64,000 nucleotides of DNA from an uncultured Muribaculaceae bacterium (GTDB lineage: Bacteria > Bacteroidota > Bacteroidia > Bacteroidales > Muribaculaceae): the NCBI GenBank assembly GCA_910579035.1, contig CAJTSR010000008.1, positions 40,771 through 104,770 of the forward strand. The letters run 5' to 3'. Numbering within the stretch: position 1 is the stretch's first letter; every line of letters starts with the position of its first letter. The translations under genes were made by a program, and so were the position numbers. Positions 43,564 to 53,640 of this stretch are shown piece after piece. A model generated the notes under the pieces. It saw nothing but the letters and a program-made list of their open reading frames with translations, made no database searches and was not told where the DNA came from.

Positions 43564-46500
43564 TCAACGTTTTACCACGCGGGCGGCGGCAGAGCCTTCG
43601 GCCCATACGGCGGTGAGCACGTAGTGTCCGGCGGGCAGCGATGCCACGGGGATTACCACGGCCTCTCCGGCGCTCACGTCAGCCTTGGCAACAGCCACAG
43701 CCTTGCCGGCAACATCGTAGAGAACGAAGTCCACATCGACAGCATTGAAGCCGCATACGGCGTTAAGATCGTCTTCCACGGGGTTAGGCATAACGGTGAG
43801 GCCCGATTCGGGTGCTTCAACACCCTCGATGCCTGAAGCGTCCTGAACCTCTACTTCAACCTCGGCCACGGCGGAAAGACCGTCGGGGTCGGTGGCGGTA
43901 ACCTTGGCGGTAGCCTTGCCTGCCTTCTTACCGAAGAATATCACGCCCGTGGGAGTGGTGTATGCCTCGGCGAGGTCGGTGGCTGTGAACGCGAAGGTGT
44001 AGGAGAGTTCGTCGCCGTCAGGATCGTCGAACAGTTCGGCATACGGGAGCACCTGCGAGGTCGAACCAACACCGATGAGTACCGGAGCGTGTTCTACCGC
44101 TACAGGAGCGCGGTTGACGTGCTCTATGTCGTAGCGCACGGAGAAGTCGGAAGTCTTGCCGGCAGCGTCGGCAGCGGTGAGCACGAATGCGTTGCCAGTC
44201 ACTGCGTCGCCATAGTCGGGAGCTATTTCCACAATAGCCTTGACAGGCTTGGTGTATTCCTCTACGGCGAACGAGCCGTCTTCAAGAGCGGTAATCACGG
44301 GGGTGTCGTCGGCGGCACCTTCTACCTTGACAAGCTTGGCCATGCCGGAAGCATCGTCAAGACTGATATTGAGTTTGTCGAGGTCGGGGTCGGACACGCT
44401 GAGGTCAACCTTGGTGATCTGGCCTTCCTTGGCATAAACACGGCTTGTAGGTCCTTCGATTACGGGACGGCCGTTGAGGTCGAGGGTCACTTCGTAGTTG
44501 ACGAGGGGCTGCTGCGGGTCGTTGCTCTTGACAACGAGCACGGCCTTGTTGCCCTTCTCCATACGTGCCGTGGCGGCATTGTACTGGAGTTTGAGGCTGT
44601 GGCTTGCGTCGGGTGCTACAGAGATGGTTTCCTCGGTAGCGCCGTCGAGGCTTATCCACGGGCTGCCGGCCTTGGTTTCAAGACAGGTAAGGATATAACC
44701 CATAGAGCCGTTCTGCTGTTCAAACAGCTCGCCGACGTCGTACCAGCCATACGACTCAACCCAGGCCATGTAACGGCCTGATACCACTTTCTCTTCCTTA
44801 GGCATTACGAAGATAGGTGCGCGAGTACCTGCGGGGAAGCTTGCCACCACGCAGAATTCTTCACCGGGAGCCATGTATACCGATTTTTCAAGGGGTATGA
44901 CATAGAACATTCCCGAAGGATTCGACTGGGAGGCGATAAAGAGCCTGGCTCGGCCAATCACATCGCCGGCAGCAGGATTGGAGCCCTGCTTCAGTTCGAA
45001 ATTGACGTCGACGTTTTCAACCGGGACGAAATGCTTGTTGCTGCCTTCGCCCTCGATATTACCCGTCATTATAGGCATATAGATATGCGAAACATTGAAG
45101 CCTTCGCTTCCTGCCTTGAAGGAAACAGCGATCTTGAACTCGTCATAAAGAGAGCCGGAACCATAGTTGTAGACATTCTTATTGCCCGGCATAGCGGGAT
45201 AGTACATAGCGTTGCTGTACTGGAAGTCCTGCGGGAGGTCGAAGGAGGCGTCCTCTTCTTCCCCGGTGTCTTCACCAGCAGCAGGAACAATGGCCGACTT
45301 GGCGCCGAGGGCAAGGCCTTCGGGCTTGGCAAGCGCGTTCATCGGAGCTATGCCGCCGCCATCGCCGGGCAGGGTAATTTCCTCGCCCATGCCTGTCGGA
45401 TCAAGACGAACGGTGAAGTCAAGACGGTATTCGCCTTCGTTGCTTATCACGAGAGTTTCTTCGCCTGTTTCATCGTCGGTCTTGGCATTGATAGAGATAG
45501 CCGGCCTGTCGAAGGTCATTGCCGGTGCGGGAGTAACATCGAATGTCACATTCACAACCTTGGTCTGGGGCTCTTCGCCTTCGGCTTTCACATATGTGAA
45601 CTTGACGGGGATTTCGGATCTGCCCACGGTGCCTGCGATTGTCGGCTCCATCATGGGAATGGAGAACTTCACAGGCTCACGGCCTACAGTTATAGGACTA
45701 CCGTCATAGAGAGTCCACATCTTGTTGCCGGTAAGCTCGCCTGTTATCCCGTTTCTTTCAGGGAGATATGCAAGCAGCATGAACACGGGTATATCCTCGT
45801 CGAAGAAATCGTCGTGTATACTCGGGCCGCCGACCTCTATGCCTGTTATGGTAAACTCGGCAGTACCCTTGTTGGCTACAGCGAAAGGAGCGTCGTACAT
45901 TGCACCCATCTGGACGATAGGATTGGACTGGTCGGTATCCGTATAACCGATGGTGCGCTCTACCACGAAGTCGGCGGGCCACGACGGTGCAGCCTCCCCT
46001 GAAAGGGTAAGGGTCATCGGCAGTTCCATCTTTTCGTAGCCGGGCTGGTTGGTAGTCAGCATGAGAGAGCCTTCGTATGTTCCGGCCATACGGTCGGTGT
46101 CGAAGTCGAGCACTATTTCCTCAGACTTGCCGGGCGCGAGGGGCGCTTCCACTATCGGCTGGAATGAAACAGCCTGGTTGAATACCACGTAGCGCTCAGG
46201 CAGTCGTATCGACGATGTGGCATCTTCATTAGATATACCGGCAAGGCCGAATATGCCGAATATAACGGCATTTTCGTAGCTTGGCTTGTACTGGAACTTG
46301 AAGGTGCCGTCTTTTTCGAGTATCAGCTGGAAGCATACTCCGATATTCATCGAGTTGCCGTATTCCATAAAGGACACCACGGCACGGTTTTCGTCCACAT
46401 AGTGGTATGTGCCGGCGGTGGGAGTCTGGTCCATGGAGTGCAGACCCCAATAGGGCGCGATGATGTTGTTGTACACTGTGCCTCCGGGGAAGTCACCGGG

Positions 46501-49500
46501 AGGTTCTGGCCACAGTTTGTCGTCGTTGCGCTTGGTGAATGAAACGAAGCCTGTGTTGTAAACATACATCGTGGAGTACTTCTTTCCATAGAATGGGAAT
46601 TCAAACGGCAGTTCCACAGCCACAAAGTCGTGGTTCATGTAGTAGTTGAGATTATGATGCTCGCCGAGGCCGTTTGTTTCGATATCCACCCATTCGCATT
46701 TAACGGAAGAGTCGTCGACACTGGACGAATACTTGTACGACGTGGTTGCTTCGGCGTTTTCGGGAAGCGTCATGCGCACAAGGGGATCGGGATTTACGGA
46801 GTAGAGAAGTGTTTCGTTGCCTTTGTTGCTCACAGTAAGCTTGCGCTGTACGGCGGAGCCGGCTTCAGCCGATACTGCAAGGTCGTCCTTGCCGCCGATC
46901 TCTATTACGGGGCAGCCGATAACCTTGGCAGATATTTCTACTGTCAGGCTGCCTACGGCCGTGCCGATGTTGAGCTTGTCGGAGATGACACCTTCAACGG
47001 CAGTGGGTACTGTAACGATAATATCCTTGGCATGGCCGGGCTCGACAGACAGCGGAAGCTGCATTGCTTCAACCTGCATATTACCCTGCTCAAGACCGAT
47101 GGAAGTAACTTTGAGAACGTCGTGGCCTGTGTTCCTGATGGTAACGGGCACTTTGACGTCGGCGGTGCGGAACACGTCGCCCACATTGATATTCTTGCTC
47201 ACGACTTCGGCCACGGGCTTCAGATCGTCACCTGCGATTGTGGCTTCGATGCGCACATATCCGTATTCGGGAGCAGGATCGTTGGTAAGGATTGCAAGAT
47301 GGTTGAATGTCGCGCCTGCATTCATAGTGGCGTTCGCCTGGATGCTTGCCTTGACTTCGACCTCCTCGCCAGGGCTTACGATGCCGTAAGGCTGGCTGAG
47401 CGATTTCACAAACGATGCCTTGGGAGCTTCGAACTTGACTGCCGTTCCTGTTCCGAAATAGCGGTATCGGGTATTGTCCGGAGTTTCTTCATCAACGTCC
47501 CAGATGTTTGCCATGTCGGCGTATGTGAGGGCCACGATGTCGGCGCACTCAACGTCATTGATACCGCAGAACATCGTGGAACCGCTCTGGAATACCGTGT
47601 TGGGATCGTAGTCATCATAGAAAATCTCGATGTCGCCGTTGGACGACAGAGCTATGCGGAAGCTTACAGGTATATATTCCTTATCATAAACTACAGCAAG
47701 AACATTCGAGAAGTTGACCATGAATTTGCCGTCGACCATGGCATATTCCACTTTGGAGTCAGGATTCATCATCAGCTGGGTTCCGAACGCCGATATGTAA
47801 CCGGTGCCTGCCACATACTCAGGGGTAAGAGGGCTGCGGAACCTGCTTTCGGCGGGAGTGAACATGATACCGCCGAAGCTTGTGATATAGGCCTGCTCGT
47901 AATTATTGCCGTAGTACGGGAAGGAGAATCCGATGTTCACGGGCTCGGATACCTGTTTGGAGTCGGTAAACTGCGATGCAACGTTAACACCGCCCACCAT
48001 CGTAGGATTACCGTCGTATGCGAACTCGCCATATCCTTCGAGAGTCGACAGCACGGTGTAGCCGAACTTGTGGTTCTTGGCCGTAGAGCCTTCGATAGTT
48101 TCGTCGGAGAATTTGGGGAACACATATTCGAGGGGATACTTGCCGGTGTTGGAAATCTTGAAGCTTACTTCCTTGGCGGGTTCGCCCACAGTGAGAAGGC
48201 CTCCGTCGACAACGGCAGGGTCGAGCGCGAGCTTGGCAGGGTCGGTGGCAGAGCCCTGGACGACGATACGGACGGTGTTGCCGTCAACGTCGGTAAAGAC
48301 TATGCTGCCGGTCTGGCTGCCTGCAGCCTTGGGTGCGAAGGTAAGTTCAAACTCTACTTTGGTACGTGCCGGGAAGCCGGAATTGATACCGTTGGCCGGA
48401 CCCTGGAAGTGTTCGGAAGTAGACGTGATATTGGAGCTGTACAGGCCGGCGCCATACTTGCTGCCTCGGAAGGAGCCGTAGCCGCGGTTGAACACTTCTA
48501 CCTTGAGTGTCTTTGTCTGTCCTACAAGAATAGAGCCGAAGTCAACGATTTTCGGAGTAACGACATCAGACTTGTTTCCGCCCACAGTGTATGTGAGTGG
48601 TATGGAGAGGTCCTTTGCTTTGTCAGCGCCTTCGTTGGTAGTGAATCGTACAACGGCGTTGTATGTGCCGTTGACAAACTTGGTTCCGTCGGCCGACACT
48701 GTCACTTTCTGAGTCTCACCTTTGCGGAGAGTGCCGCTGGCAGGAGCCATCTCTATGACGCTGCTCCAGTCGGGGTTGGTAGAACGGGCGGTTATGGCCC
48801 ATGTCATTTTTTCAGCATCTGCCTCATACGAGCTGCCGCGGAGTGCTTCGGAAAGCTGTGTCCAAGTCTTGCCGTGGTCGTTGCTCATAAAGCTGTAGGG
48901 AGCCGTTCCCCCGATATTTGCTTTAGCCATACACAGAGGATAGCCTTCCTGGTTGCCGTCAAAGTGGATTGTTACCCAGAAAGCCTCGCCGGGAGCAAAA
49001 TACAACTGTTCGGAGAGGGTTACGGGGTATCCATATGCGAAATAGGGGACATCCACGTCGGATATAAGCGATGCCTTGGAGATTGCAAGGTCGCCGCGAT
49101 AAATCTGAATCTTGGGATTCACGCCATAATTTCCGTCAACTTTGATTTCTGTGAGGTTGAATCCGTCGGGGTATGTTTCGGGATTTACATAGAACCACTG
49201 TGCCATAGAGTTAGGCAGGGTCTTGTCAGAATCGCCGATATAGGCATAGATCTGGTCATAGTAGGATATTACCACGGGATATTCCGAAGCGTTGTAATCG
49301 GCAGGCACGGTCGACATCGGCATTATGCGATTACCGGCCATCTTGCCGCTGTAAGGACCTGTATGTCCTATCACCGGACGAATCACAGACGCGGGAGTCA
49401 CAGAGAGTGTGCGCTTCCACGCGCTCCAGTTGAGAATACCGTCGTCGTCATTGCCTATGGTGAACTCTGCCGTGGCTTTGGGTGTGGCTGCGGTGCTGGC

Positions 49501-51387
49501 CATGGTAAGCCGGGTCTTGTCGACTGTCATGTCGGGACCGGCATTGGTGGTCACTTCCTTGACTGCCGACAATTTCGCAGCCTTGCCCCAGCGGTTCACG
49601 GCCTGGATTGCCACATAGTACTTTGTGAGCGGGTTCAGGTTGCGAATCTCGTGCTGCACGGCGTCACCGCTGTTGTAGAACTTGGTGTCGGCCACGCTTG
49701 TGGAGAGTTTGGAGAGGTCGCTGTCAGCCGTGAAGGGTTCTTTGCTGTAATATATAATGTGGTGATGCACATTGTTGTCGTTCGATGCAGGAATTGTCCA
49801 GTTGATGACGATATAATCCTGAGCCGCGTCAATAGTGTATTCACCTACAGATTCCGGGGCAGAGCCGTCGCTCAGGGCAAGAGCCTTGGCCGCGTCGATA
49901 TAGCCCGAACCGAACTTGCCCCGCACTGATTCGTTGTCGGCATAGCCGTAGAAGTCATTGACCGAGGTTATGAGCTGTGTGCGGAGACTTTCATTGATGA
50001 AAGTGGGGCTGCCGTACTTCGAGAGGATAAGGGCTGCGATACCGCTCACGTGGGGAGTGGCCATCGAGGTACCCTCGTTGAAACCGTAAGTGTTGTTCGG
50101 CAGGGTGGAGAGCACACCGGCACTCGAGGCATAGTCGAGAAGACCGCCGGGAGCGGTAACATCGACCCACGAGCCACGGGTTGAATAAGAAGCCGGAAGA
50201 AGTTCGTTTGTCATCGAGGCAACGGCGACCACAGGCTCGTAAGCGCCGGGGTAGTATTCGCCTTCAAGACCGGTATTGCCGGCTGCGAATATACAGAGGC
50301 CGCCGGTCATATTGGGGCTCTTGGCTTCTTTGGTAAAGTAATCGATTGCATCGAGAACGGCCTGCTCGTAATAGCCGTCGCCGTCCCAGCCCCAGGAACA
50401 CTGCGCTATGGTGGCGCCGTTCTCGCAAGCATAGACAAGAGCTGAGGCAAAGTCGCCGTCGCCCGAACCGCTGCGGGAGTCGAACACCTGGCACGACATC
50501 AGGCGCACGCCGGTACCGGGAGTACCGTCGCCACCGGCAACGCCGGCAACGCCAATGCCGTTGTTGTTTACCGCACTCACTGTGCCGGCCACGTGGGTAC
50601 CGTGGCTGTGGGGGTATATGTCGCCGCTATTGGTACAGAAGTTGTAGCCATATATGTCGCCTACATAGCCGTTGTTGTCATTGTCCTCGCCGGGCTTTCC
50701 GTTAAGCTCGGCTTCGTTGACCCACATATTGGCGGCAAGGTCCTCGTGGAGGTAGTCGATACCGCCGTCGATGATTGCGACTATCACGTCGCTGCTGCCT
50801 GTGGTAGTGTTCCACGCCTCGAACAGGTTGATGTCGGCACCTTTGACAGCAGTGCCGATATTACCGAAGTTCTGATAGTGCCACTGTTCGGGCAGACGGG
50901 GGTCGTTGAAACGATAGTCCGCCGCGGTGGCTTTCATAGGAGGCCTTGTCACAGCTGTGAAGCCACCCGTGCCCTCTTTAAGGCTCATCGGCACTATGGC
51001 TTCCGAAACTTCGACACCGGCAGTGCTGCCGAATATCTTGCGGGCATCGTCGGGCGATACTGATTCGTCGAACTCAACAACGTACCATCGGTCAAGACCG
51101 TACTTGGCACGCTGTGCGGCGAAACGCTCCGAATACGGAAGCATTGGCCTTATCGACACAGCCTTGGCAGTAGATGCCGCACGGTCGAGCGGCGTTATGC
51201 CAACCGAGAGTTTTCCGTTAGCCCTGACCCTCGGTTTCACGCCCACTGTGCGGGCAACCTCAGGCTGCAGCTTTACGCGGATCACACCCGGCCTCGGAGC
51301 CATTTTCGTGGCTGAGGCGGCATACACGCCCGTTGTACCGGCAAGCATGCTTGCCAGCACAAGGAACATTACAAGTAATTTGCGCAT
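43564..51387 (-). CDS. giant secreted S8 (subtilase) serine protease with type A sorting domain
   Basis: A 2607-residue exported protein. Signal peptide 1-23, then a propeptide-like region to about 160. The S8 catalytic domain (about 165-500) has the triad Asp207 (AIIDGGIDY), His262 (SHGTHVAGTV) and Ser441 (NEGTSMATPHVSG), with oxyanion Asn371 (FAAGNTG), so it should be active. A fibronectin type III-like domain follows at about 510-610. The next 1900 residues hold repeated beta modules: Ig/choice-of-anchor-like segments (VDFGSILVGQTKTLKVEVFN), and two similar modules centred on FSFPYYG (near 1152) and FEFPFYG (near 1596). Near 2400 and 2460 are cadherin-like domains with DPDGDELSY. The C-terminus (SLPAGHYVLTAVWAEG) is a type A sorting domain. 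Substrate unknown; probably surface-displayed. Confidence 0.93.
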   Translation of the reverse strand: MRKLLVMFLVLASMLAGTTGVYAASATKMAPRPGVIRVKLQPEVARTVGVKPRVRANGKLSVGITPLDRAASTAKAVSIRPMLPYSERFAAQRAKYGLDRWYVVEFDESVSPDDARKIFGSTAGVEVSEAIVPMSLKEGTGGFTAVTRPPMKATAADYRFNDPRLPEQWHYQNFGNIGTAVKGADINLFEAWNTTTGSSDVIVAIIDGGIDYLHEDLAANMWVNEAELNGKPGEDNDNNGYVGDIYGYNFCTNSGDIYPHSHGTHVAGTVSAVNNNGIGVAGVAGGDGTPGTGVRLMSCQVFDSRSGSGDGDFASALVYACENGATIAQCSWGWDGDGYYEQAVLDAIDYFTKEAKSPNMTGGLCIFAAGNTGLEGEYYPGAYEPVVAVASMTNELLPASYSTRGSWVDVTAPGGLLDYASSAGVLSTLPNNTYGFNEGTSMATPHVSGIAALILSKYGSPTFINESLRTQLITSVNDFYGYADNESVRGKFGSGYIDAAKALALSDGSAPESVGEYTIDAAQDYIVINWTIPASNDNNVHHHIIYYSKEPFTADSDLSKLSTSVADTKFYNSGDAVQHEIRNLNPLTKYYVAIQAVNRWGKAAKLSAVKEVTTNAGPDMTVDKTRLTMASTAATPKATAEFTIGNDDDGILNWSAWKRTLSVTPASVIRPVIGHTGPYSGKMAGNRIMPMSTVPADYNASEYPVVISYYDQIYAYIGDSDKTLPNSMAQWFYVNPETYPDGFNLTEIKVDGNYGVNPKIQIYRGDLAISKASLISDVDVPYFAYGYPVTLSEQLYFAPGEAFWVTIHFDGNQEGYPLCMAKANIGGTAPYSFMSNDHGKTWTQLSEALRGSSYEADAEKMTWAITARSTNPDWSSVIEMAPASGTLRKGETQKVTVSADGTKFVNGTYNAVVRFTTNEGADKAKDLSIPLTYTVGGNKSDVVTPKIVDFGSILVGQTKTLKVEVFNRGYGSFRGSKYGAGLYSSNITSTSEHFQGPANGINSGFPARTKVEFELTFAPKAAGSQTGSIVFTDVDGNTVRIVVQGSATDPAKLALDPAVVDGGLLTVGEPAKEVSFKISNTGKYPLEYVFPKFSDETIEGSTAKNHKFGYTVLSTLEGYGEFAYDGNPTMVGGVNVASQFTDSKQVSEPVNIGFSFPYYGNNYEQAYITSFGGIMFTPAESRFRSPLTPEYVAGTGYISAFGTQLMMNPDSKVEYAMVDGKFMVNFSNVLAVVYDKEYIPVSFRIALSSNGDIEIFYDDYDPNTVFQSGSTMFCGINDVECADIVALTYADMANIWDVDEETPDNTRYRYFGTGTAVKFEAPKASFVKSLSQPYGIVSPGEEVEVKASIQANATMNAGATFNHLAILTNDPAPEYGYVRIEATIAGDDLKPVAEVVSKNINVGDVFRTADVKVPVTIRNTGHDVLKVTSIGLEQGNMQVEAMQLPLSVEPGHAKDIIVTVPTAVEGVISDKLNIGTAVGSLTVEISAKVIGCPVIEIGGKDDLAVSAEAGSAVQRKLTVSNKGNETLLYSVNPDPLVRMTLPENAEATTSYKYSSSVDDSSVKCEWVDIETNGLGEHHNLNYYMNHDFVAVELPFEFPFYGKKYSTMYVYNTGFVSFTKRNDDKLWPEPPGDFPGGTVYNNIIAPYWGLHSMDQTPTAGTYHYVDENRAVVSFMEYGNSMNIGVCFQLILEKDGTFKFQYKPSYENAVIFGIFGLAGISNEDATSSIRLPERYVVFNQAVSFQPIVEAPLAPGKSEEIVLDFDTDRMAGTYEGSLMLTTNQPGYEKMELPMTLTLSGEAAPSWPADFVVERTIGYTDTDQSNPIVQMGAMYDAPFAVANKGTAEFTITGIEVGGPSIHDDFFDEDIPVFMLLAYLPERNGITGELTGNKMWTLYDGSPITVGREPVKFSIPMMEPTIAGTVGRSEIPVKFTYVKAEGEEPQTKVVNVTFDVTPAPAMTFDRPAISINAKTDDETGEETLVISNEGEYRLDFTVRLDPTGMGEEITLPGDGGGIAPMNALAKPEGLALGAKSAIVPAAGEDTGEEEDASFDLPQDFQYSNAMYYPAMPGNKNVYNYGSGSLYDEFKIAVSFKAGSEGFNVSHIYMPIMTGNIEGEGSNKHFVPVENVDVNFELKQGSNPAAGDVIGRARLFIASQSNPSGMFYVIPLEKSVYMAPGEEFCVVASFPAGTRAPIFVMPKEEKVVSGRYMAWVESYGWYDVGELFEQQNGSMGYILTCLETKAGSPWISLDGATEETISVAPDASHSLKLQYNAATARMEKGNKAVLVVKSNDPQQPLVNYEVTLDLNGRPVIEGPTSRVYAKEGQITKVDLSVSDPDLDKLNISLDDASGMAKLVKVEGAADDTPVITALEDGSFAVEEYTKPVKAIVEIAPDYGDAVTGNAFVLTAADAAGKTSDFSVRYDIEHVNRAPVAVEHAPVLIGVGSTSQVLPYAELFDDPDGDELSYTFAFTATDLAEAYTTPTGVIFFGKKAGKATAKVTATDPDGLSAVAEVEVEVQDASGIEGVEAPESGLTVMPNPVEDDLNAVCGFNAVDVDFVLYDVAGKAVAVAKADVSAGEAVVIPVASLPAGHYVLTAVWAEGSAAARVVKR

Positions 51388-51452
51388 TTAGATTGGTTAT
51401 TAGATATGGATAATAAAATATTGATTCTTAACCACTTTCTCAAACACCTATG

Positions 51453-51460
51453 CAAAAATA
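51453..51460 (-). promoter_or_regulatory. candidate -7 box of the giant protease gene
   Basis: Minus strand TATTTTTG matches TAnnTTTG, 66 bases before the start codon. The surrounding spacer is strongly AT-rich. No -33 TTTG at the right distance. Confidence 0.45.
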
Positions 51461-51521
51461 TTCGCATAAGCGCGAATAGCTATTATAATATGTTATTATA
51501 TGTTTTTTGCTCTATTTTTCA

Positions 51522-51529
51522 TAACTTTG
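51522..51529 (+). promoter_or_regulatory. candidate -7 box of tcdA
   Basis: TAACTTTG followed by C matches TAnnTTTG, 33 bases before the ATG at 51562. A TTTG at 51506-51509 is too close (12 bases) to be a normal -33 box. Confidence 0.45.
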
Positions 51530-51561
51530 CAAAGTTAAAATTAAAATTTGAAACTCAAAGA

Positions 51562-52326
51562 ATGGATTACAATATATTTGAAAATTTTGAAAGAACCCGA
51601 CTGCTCGCCGGCGACAGCATGATGAAAGCCTTGGCAGACACACGGGTGCTGATTTTCGGCGTAGGGGGCGTGGGGTCGTGGTGCGCGGAGAGCCTTGCCC
51701 GCACAGGCATAGGCTCGATAACGATGGTCGACCCCGACACCGTGGCCCAAAGCAACATCAACCGCCAGCTGCCGGCCACGACTGGGACCGTAGGGCTGCC
51801 CAAGGTAGAAGTGCTTGCCGACCGTCTGGCATCTATCAACCCGGAGGCGCGTATCGAGGGCGTGGCCGGACGATACACGCCTGAGAACGCGGCCGGATTC
51901 GGCATCGAAAGCTACGACTACGTAATCGACGCCATCGACTCCCTTACCGACAAGGCCGACCTTATACTACGCTGCACCGACCCGGCGACGGCTCCCCGGC
52001 GGGCTTTTTTCTCGTCGATGGGCGCGGCACGCAAGCTCGACCCCTCGATGATATCCACCGCAGAATTCTGGAAAGTGGAGGGCTGCCCGCTTGCAAGGGC
52101 GCTGCGCACACGCTTCCGCCGCTCGGGGATTTTCCCTCGCCGCAAGTTCCGCTGCGTGTACAGCCCTGAAAGCCTGCCCCACCGTGCCGAGGGTCCTGCG
52201 GGCGTGAACGGCACCTTCGCACACACCACGGCGATTTTCGGACTTACCTTAGCATCGCTTGTAATACGCGCCATATATGCAGATTACCCTCCGGAGGGTA
52301 TTGCCCTGACAGGCAAAGCGCAGTAA
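51562..52326 (+). CDS. tcdA: tRNA threonylcarbamoyladenosine dehydratase (E1-like)
   Basis: Converts t6A37 of ANN-decoding tRNAs to the cyclic form ct6A using ATP. A 254-residue E1/ThiF-fold enzyme: FENFERTRLLAGDSMMKAL at 6-24, nucleotide loop FGVGGVGSW at 32-40, MVDPDTVAQSNINRQLPAT near 55-73 and YDYVIDAIDSLTDKADLI near 116-133. The start at 51562 matches the family N-terminus; a longer frame from 51406 runs through the promoter and is rejected. Followed by a terminator. Confidence 0.94.
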   Translation: MDYNIFENFERTRLLAGDSMMKALADTRVLIFGVGGVGSWCAESLARTGIGSITMVDPDTVAQSNINRQLPATTGTVGLPKVEVLADRLASINPEARIEGVAGRYTPENAAGFGIESYDYVIDAIDSLTDKADLILRCTDPATAPRRAFFSSMGAARKLDPSMISTAEFWKVEGCPLARALRTRFRRSGIFPRRKFRCVYSPESLPHRAEGPAGVNGTFAHTTAIFGLTLASLVIRAIYADYPPEGIALTGKAQ

Positions 52327-52363
52327 TTTTGCAACAGAAATTTACGGAATTGTTTGCCATCAC

Positions 52364-52402
52364 TCCCGCCCGGAGGCCTCGAGCTGCCGGAGCGGGATTT
52401 TT
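52364..52402 (+). terminator. rho-independent terminator of tcdA
   Basis: Stem tcccgc (52364-52369) with gcggga (52392-52397), extended inside by ccgg with ccgg, and a T-run at 52398-52402. It lies between convergent genes; the minus strand lacks a T-tail, so it serves tcdA. Confidence 0.8.
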
Positions 52403-52404
52403 GG

Positions 52405-53640
52405 TCACCGGCCTATGAGGGAAAGATAGCGCCCGGCAACGGCCTCGGCAGAAAATCGGGCAGCCACGGATTCGCGCAGCACCTCCCTCTGAACAGGCTT
52501 TGACAATGCCACTCGCAGCCCCTCGGCAAGGTCGGCAGTGTCGAGATAGCGGGCAATGTAGCCTGTACGGCCATGCGTGATTATGTCGGGCTGCCCTCCC
52601 TCGCCGAAGCTCACGGGGAAAGCACCTGCGGCCTGCCCCTCGATAAGCGTTCCGGGCAGAGTTTCGTAGAGCGACGACGACAGCACGGCCGATGCGCGCG
52701 AGTACAGCTCGCGCAGCGCAGCCGGGTCGGATATGGTGCCGAGCGACACATACGGCAAGCGCAGACCATCGAGCGCGCGCGGGTCACGCAAACCGCCGAA
52801 AAACACGGCCATCGCGTCGGCACACCCGCCGTCGGCAAGCCGGTTGAGAGCCTCAACGGCATATCGCAGCCCCTTCACAGGACTGTCGAGGCGCTCTGCC
52901 CCCATCACTATCAATTTCTTATCGGAAGGAAGCACGGGAAATGCTTCCGGGTTTTTCGGCACGGTATAGAAGTCCTCCACAGGGAAGGCGTTCGGTATCA
53001 CCTCCACGCGCTGTCCGCGCATAAGGGTGCTGCGGCGGCACTTGTCAGCCAGCCACGAGCTTACGGCCACAAAAGTGATACCCGCCTTGGAGTAAAGCTC
53101 CCGCTTGCGCAGCCATATGCGGCGCGACAGGTCGGAGACTCCCGCCCGGCCGTGCATAAGGGGGCAGTGACCGCAGCCCGGCTCGCGCAGATAGCCCTCG
53201 CACTCACCGGCGTGGTGGCATACCCCGGTGAGATTCCACATATCGTGCATAGTCCATAGCACGCGCTTACCTGAGGCTGCCATACGCCCTATCTCGGAGA
53301 GCGACAGCATGCCCTGATTGACCCAGTTGAGCAGCACTGCGTCGGCATCACGCACAAGCGAGTGGCGGCTGAGCGGCAGGCCGTCGGTGGCGATAGAGGC
53401 CGCGAAGAGGTCGGTACGGGTAAAGCCGTTCGATGCGAATATGCGCGCATGCTCAGCAAGGAAAGGAAGCTTGCGCAACAGAGCGTTGCCTGCCAAGTGC
53501 ACATACGGCCTGTCGCCGGCCTTGCGCACCACCAGCATCGAGGCGTCGGCGCCGAGCGCCCGCAGAGCCTCAAGCAGGCGCATGCTCACCACGGAGGCGC
53601 CTCCGCGAGTGTCGCTGTGATTTATCAGCACTATCTTCAT
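52405..53640 (-). CDS. GT4-family glycosyltransferase
   Basis: A 411-residue GT-B enzyme. N-terminus MKIVLINHSDTRGGASVVSMRLL, a central cysteine-rich stretch (CHHAGECEGYLREPGCGHCP near 142-161) that may bind metal, and a donor-binding half with IVMGAERLDSPVKGLRYAVEAL and SLYETLPGTLIEGQAAGAFPVSF. The Cys cluster is known in Bacteroidetes relatives that begin similarly. It overlaps the flippase stop by 4 bases (ATGA) and probably completes a surface glycan made with that flippase. Confidence 0.88.
   Translation of the reverse strand: MKIVLINHSDTRGGASVVSMRLLEALRALGADASMLVVRKAGDRPYVHLAGNALLRKLPFLAEHARIFASNGFTRTDLFAASIATDGLPLSRHSLVRDADAVLLNWVNQGMLSLSEIGRMAASGKRVLWTMHDMWNLTGVCHHAGECEGYLREPGCGHCPLMHGRAGVSDLSRRIWLRKRELYSKAGITFVAVSSWLADKCRRSTLMRGQRVEVIPNAFPVEDFYTVPKNPEAFPVLPSDKKLIVMGAERLDSPVKGLRYAVEALNRLADGGCADAMAVFFGGLRDPRALDGLRLPYVSLGTISDPAALRELYSRASAVLSSSLYETLPGTLIEGQAAGAFPVSFGEGGQPDIITHGRTGYIARYLDTADLAEGLRVALSKPVQREVLRESVAARFSAEAVAGRYLSLIGR

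Noticed and set aside
46630..49929. 1099-codon open frame on the plus strand, antisense to the giant protease
   Set aside because: It mirrors the codon pattern of the real minus-strand gene, its translation has no recognisable domain or signal peptide, and the protease frame has a full catalytic triad. High GC and strong codon bias produce such shadows.
51406..51561. N-terminal extension of tcdA
   Set aside because: It covers AT-rich promoter sequence with a good -7 box at 51522-51529, and the family N-terminus matches the ATG at 51562.
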